A stretch of DNA of 34,610 bases from Planctomycetota bacterium. Its GTDB lineage: Bacteria; Planctomycetota; PLA2; JAEUHO01. Position numbers and translations under genes: made by a program. Positions 33,357-34,610 of this stretch are shown here, in pieces (the first letter of the stretch is position 1; each line of letters begins with the position of its first letter). The DNA lies in contig JASJDY010000062.1 in NCBI GenBank assembly GCA_030065025.1, forward strand, positions 1-34,610, given 5' to 3'. The notes under the pieces are model-generated. The model ran no database searches, was not told the DNA's origin, and was given only the letters and a program-made list of their open reading frames with translations.

Positions 33357-34610
33357 TCAGAACTTGAGCCTGAGGCGCACGGTGGAGCCGCGCGGAACCA
33401 GGGTACCGGCGGCCGGCGTCTGGGATCGCACGCGCGTGCCGATACCCGACGTCGAGACCGAGAAGCCGGCGCGCCTCAGCGTGTCCATGGCGCGGTTGAT
33501 GCTCTTCCCGGTGACGTCCGGAACGCGCACGCGCACGCCGATGGCCGAGCGGTAGCGCCAGGTGATGGTGACCGTGGAGCCGCGGGCCTTCAGCGTGCTG
33601 CCGAGCGGCGACTGGCTGATGATCTCCGTGCGCGTCGGTCCCGGGATGGCCGGTCCAGAGCGCACGCTGCGCACGTTGAACCCAAGGCTCTGGAGACGGC
33701 TACGGCCCGCATCCCGCGTCATGCCGATCACGCGCGGCACGGTCACGAACGGCTGCAGACCGGGGCCGACGAAGCGGTAGCGCGCCTCGACGGTGTGGCC
33801 GCGCGGCCGCACGGTGCCGCCGATCGGACTCTGCGAGATGACCTTCGTGCCGCCCGTCCCGAAGGAGATGGCGCGCAGGACGGCGTTGAAGCCGGCGCCG
33901 GTCAGGACCTGGCTCGCACGCTCCTTGGTCATGCCGACCACATTGGGCACGGGCACGAGCGGCGTGGGGGCGGCCTTCATCCGGTACCGGAAGCGCACGA
34001 GCGTGTTGCGCGCGATGACGCTATCCGCCGGATGCTGCTGCCAGATGACCTCGCTGACGCCGCCTGCGATGCGCGGGCCGATGCGCTCGGCCAGCGCCTG
34101 GAGGCTCGCGTCCTGGAGCAAGCTGATCGCCTGGGTGCGGGTCTTGCCGCGAAGGTCCGGCACCGTTGCGCGGTACGGGACGTAGTAGAGCACCTCGGTG
34201 CCGAGGCGCTTGCGTACGCCGGCGCGCGGATCCTGGCGGAACACGCGGTCGATGGGCTCGCCGGCGCCGGTATCCCGACGCAGACGGGGACGGAAGCCGG
34301 CCGCAAGCAGGCGCACGTGCGCCTCGGCGGGCCGCAGGCCGTCGACGTTCGGGACGGCCACGACCGCAGGCGTCCAGTTGCCGGGGGGGGTCGCGGCGAT
34401 CTCGACCTCCACGCGTGCGTTCGCACGGAGCAGGACGCCGGGGTTCGGATCCTGACCGATCACGGTGCCGGCCTGCCTGGACGACGGGCGCTCGATGATC
34501 CGGATGCGCACACCCATGTGCGTGAGCAGGTCGACGGCGTCCGCTCGGGTCAGGCCGTAGAGAGCCGGCATCCGTGCACCGCTCTGCATGCCGGCGGGCT
34601 TGGCGACGTC
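33357..34610 (-). CDS. PASTA-repeat protein (5' end outside window)
   Basis: The frame is open to the window edge; at least 417 residues are present. Six PASTA units are visible: RMPALYGLTRADAVDLL, VAVPNVDGLRPAEAHVRLL, ATVPDLRGKTRTQAISLL, VPVPNVVGMTKERASQVL, VTVPRVIGMTRDAGRSRL and VRVPDVTGKSINRAMDTL. Each is followed by [V/S]xxQxPxxGxxxxxGxxV. PASTA domains bind peptidoglycan and beta-lactams in Ser/Thr kinases (PknB/StkP) and PBPs. The N-terminal part (kinase or other) is not seen. The protein ends cleanly after the last repeat (VRLRLKF). Confidence 0.88.
   Translation of the reverse strand, partial: DVAKPAGMQSGARMPALYGLTRADAVDLLTHMGVRIRIIERPSSRQAGTVIGQDPNPGVLLRANARVEVEIAATPPGNWTPAVVAVPNVDGLRPAEAHVRLLAAGFRPRLRRDTGAGEPIDRVFRQDPRAGVRKRLGTEVLYYVPYRATVPDLRGKTRTQAISLLQDASLQALAERIGPRIAGGVSEVIWQQHPADSVIARNTLVRFRYRMKAAPTPLVPVPNVVGMTKERASQVLTGAGFNAVLRAISFGTGGTKVISQSPIGGTVRPRGHTVEARYRFVGPGLQPFVTVPRVIGMTRDAGRSRLQSLGFNVRSVRSGPAIPGPTRTEIISQSPLGSTLKARGSTVTITWRYRSAIGVRVRVPDVTGKSINRAMDTLRRAGFSVSTSGIGTRVRSQTPAAGTLVPRGSTVRLRLKF

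Overview
The window is a GC-rich bacterial chromosome segment of mostly ordinary, densely packed genes. It has no phage genes, CRISPR array or transposase that I can see. The lineage is inferred, not proven: a GreA with a very long N-terminal extension, a SUMF1-type (sulfatase-modifying-factor) protein, a beta-propeller repeat protein, a FlgM-like orphan and an ECF sigma cassette together fit Planctomycetota or a related PVC lineage.

Region 1-5035: the 3' end of a MATE transporter and a small membrane protein read rightward. A leftward pair follows: a fatty-acid-2-hydroxylase-like protein (2417-3190) and, 5 nt later, a DUF3179-family protein (1332-2411). The DUF3179 frame is interrupted by one in-frame TGA exactly where the family has the first Cys of its CxxC motif. 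Immediately downstream is a perfect 7-bp hairpin with a GUUU loop, starting at the spacing expected of a bacterial SECIS element. I read this as a selenoprotein (Sec112-x-x-Cys115), and it is the most interesting object here. A secreted beta-propeller protein lies upstream at 3488-5035.

Region 5036-13795: a 560-nt gene-free stretch of palindromic repeats, an isoaspartyl peptidase, an ECF sigma factor with two membrane partners, a large hybrid histidine kinase with a four-Cys cluster, and tryptophan 2,3-dioxygenase, whose start codon lies inside a long hairpin. Tryptophan 2,3-dioxygenase converges on a DUF7832-like/SUMF1 fusion.

Region 13796-24747: a HEAT-repeat protein, a small membrane protein and a 159-bp near-perfect palindromic element. 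Then comes a leftward series: a lipoprotein fusing a Cys-phosphatase to a cytochrome c'-like heme site, a thioredoxin-NHL protein, and MoaA. Further along are extended GreA, tRNA-Arg(CCG) with its terminator, an RluB-type pseudouridine synthase with an Arg/Gly-rich tail, and a ManA-type isomerase.

Region 24830-34610: a secreted Pro-rich protein, a FlgM-like peptide and RsmD read leftward. PdxJ-DapA, Hsp20 (behind a good sigma-54 promoter) and ClpB read rightward. An SDR-GNAT pair and a PASTA-repeat protein that runs off the window read leftward. Two modular families of palindromic intergenic repeats (ends GTAGGGGC/GCCCCTAC) occur at 5333-5576, 13949-14036, 15764-15922, 29364-29415 and 32025-32083; the last overlaps the clpB stop codon.
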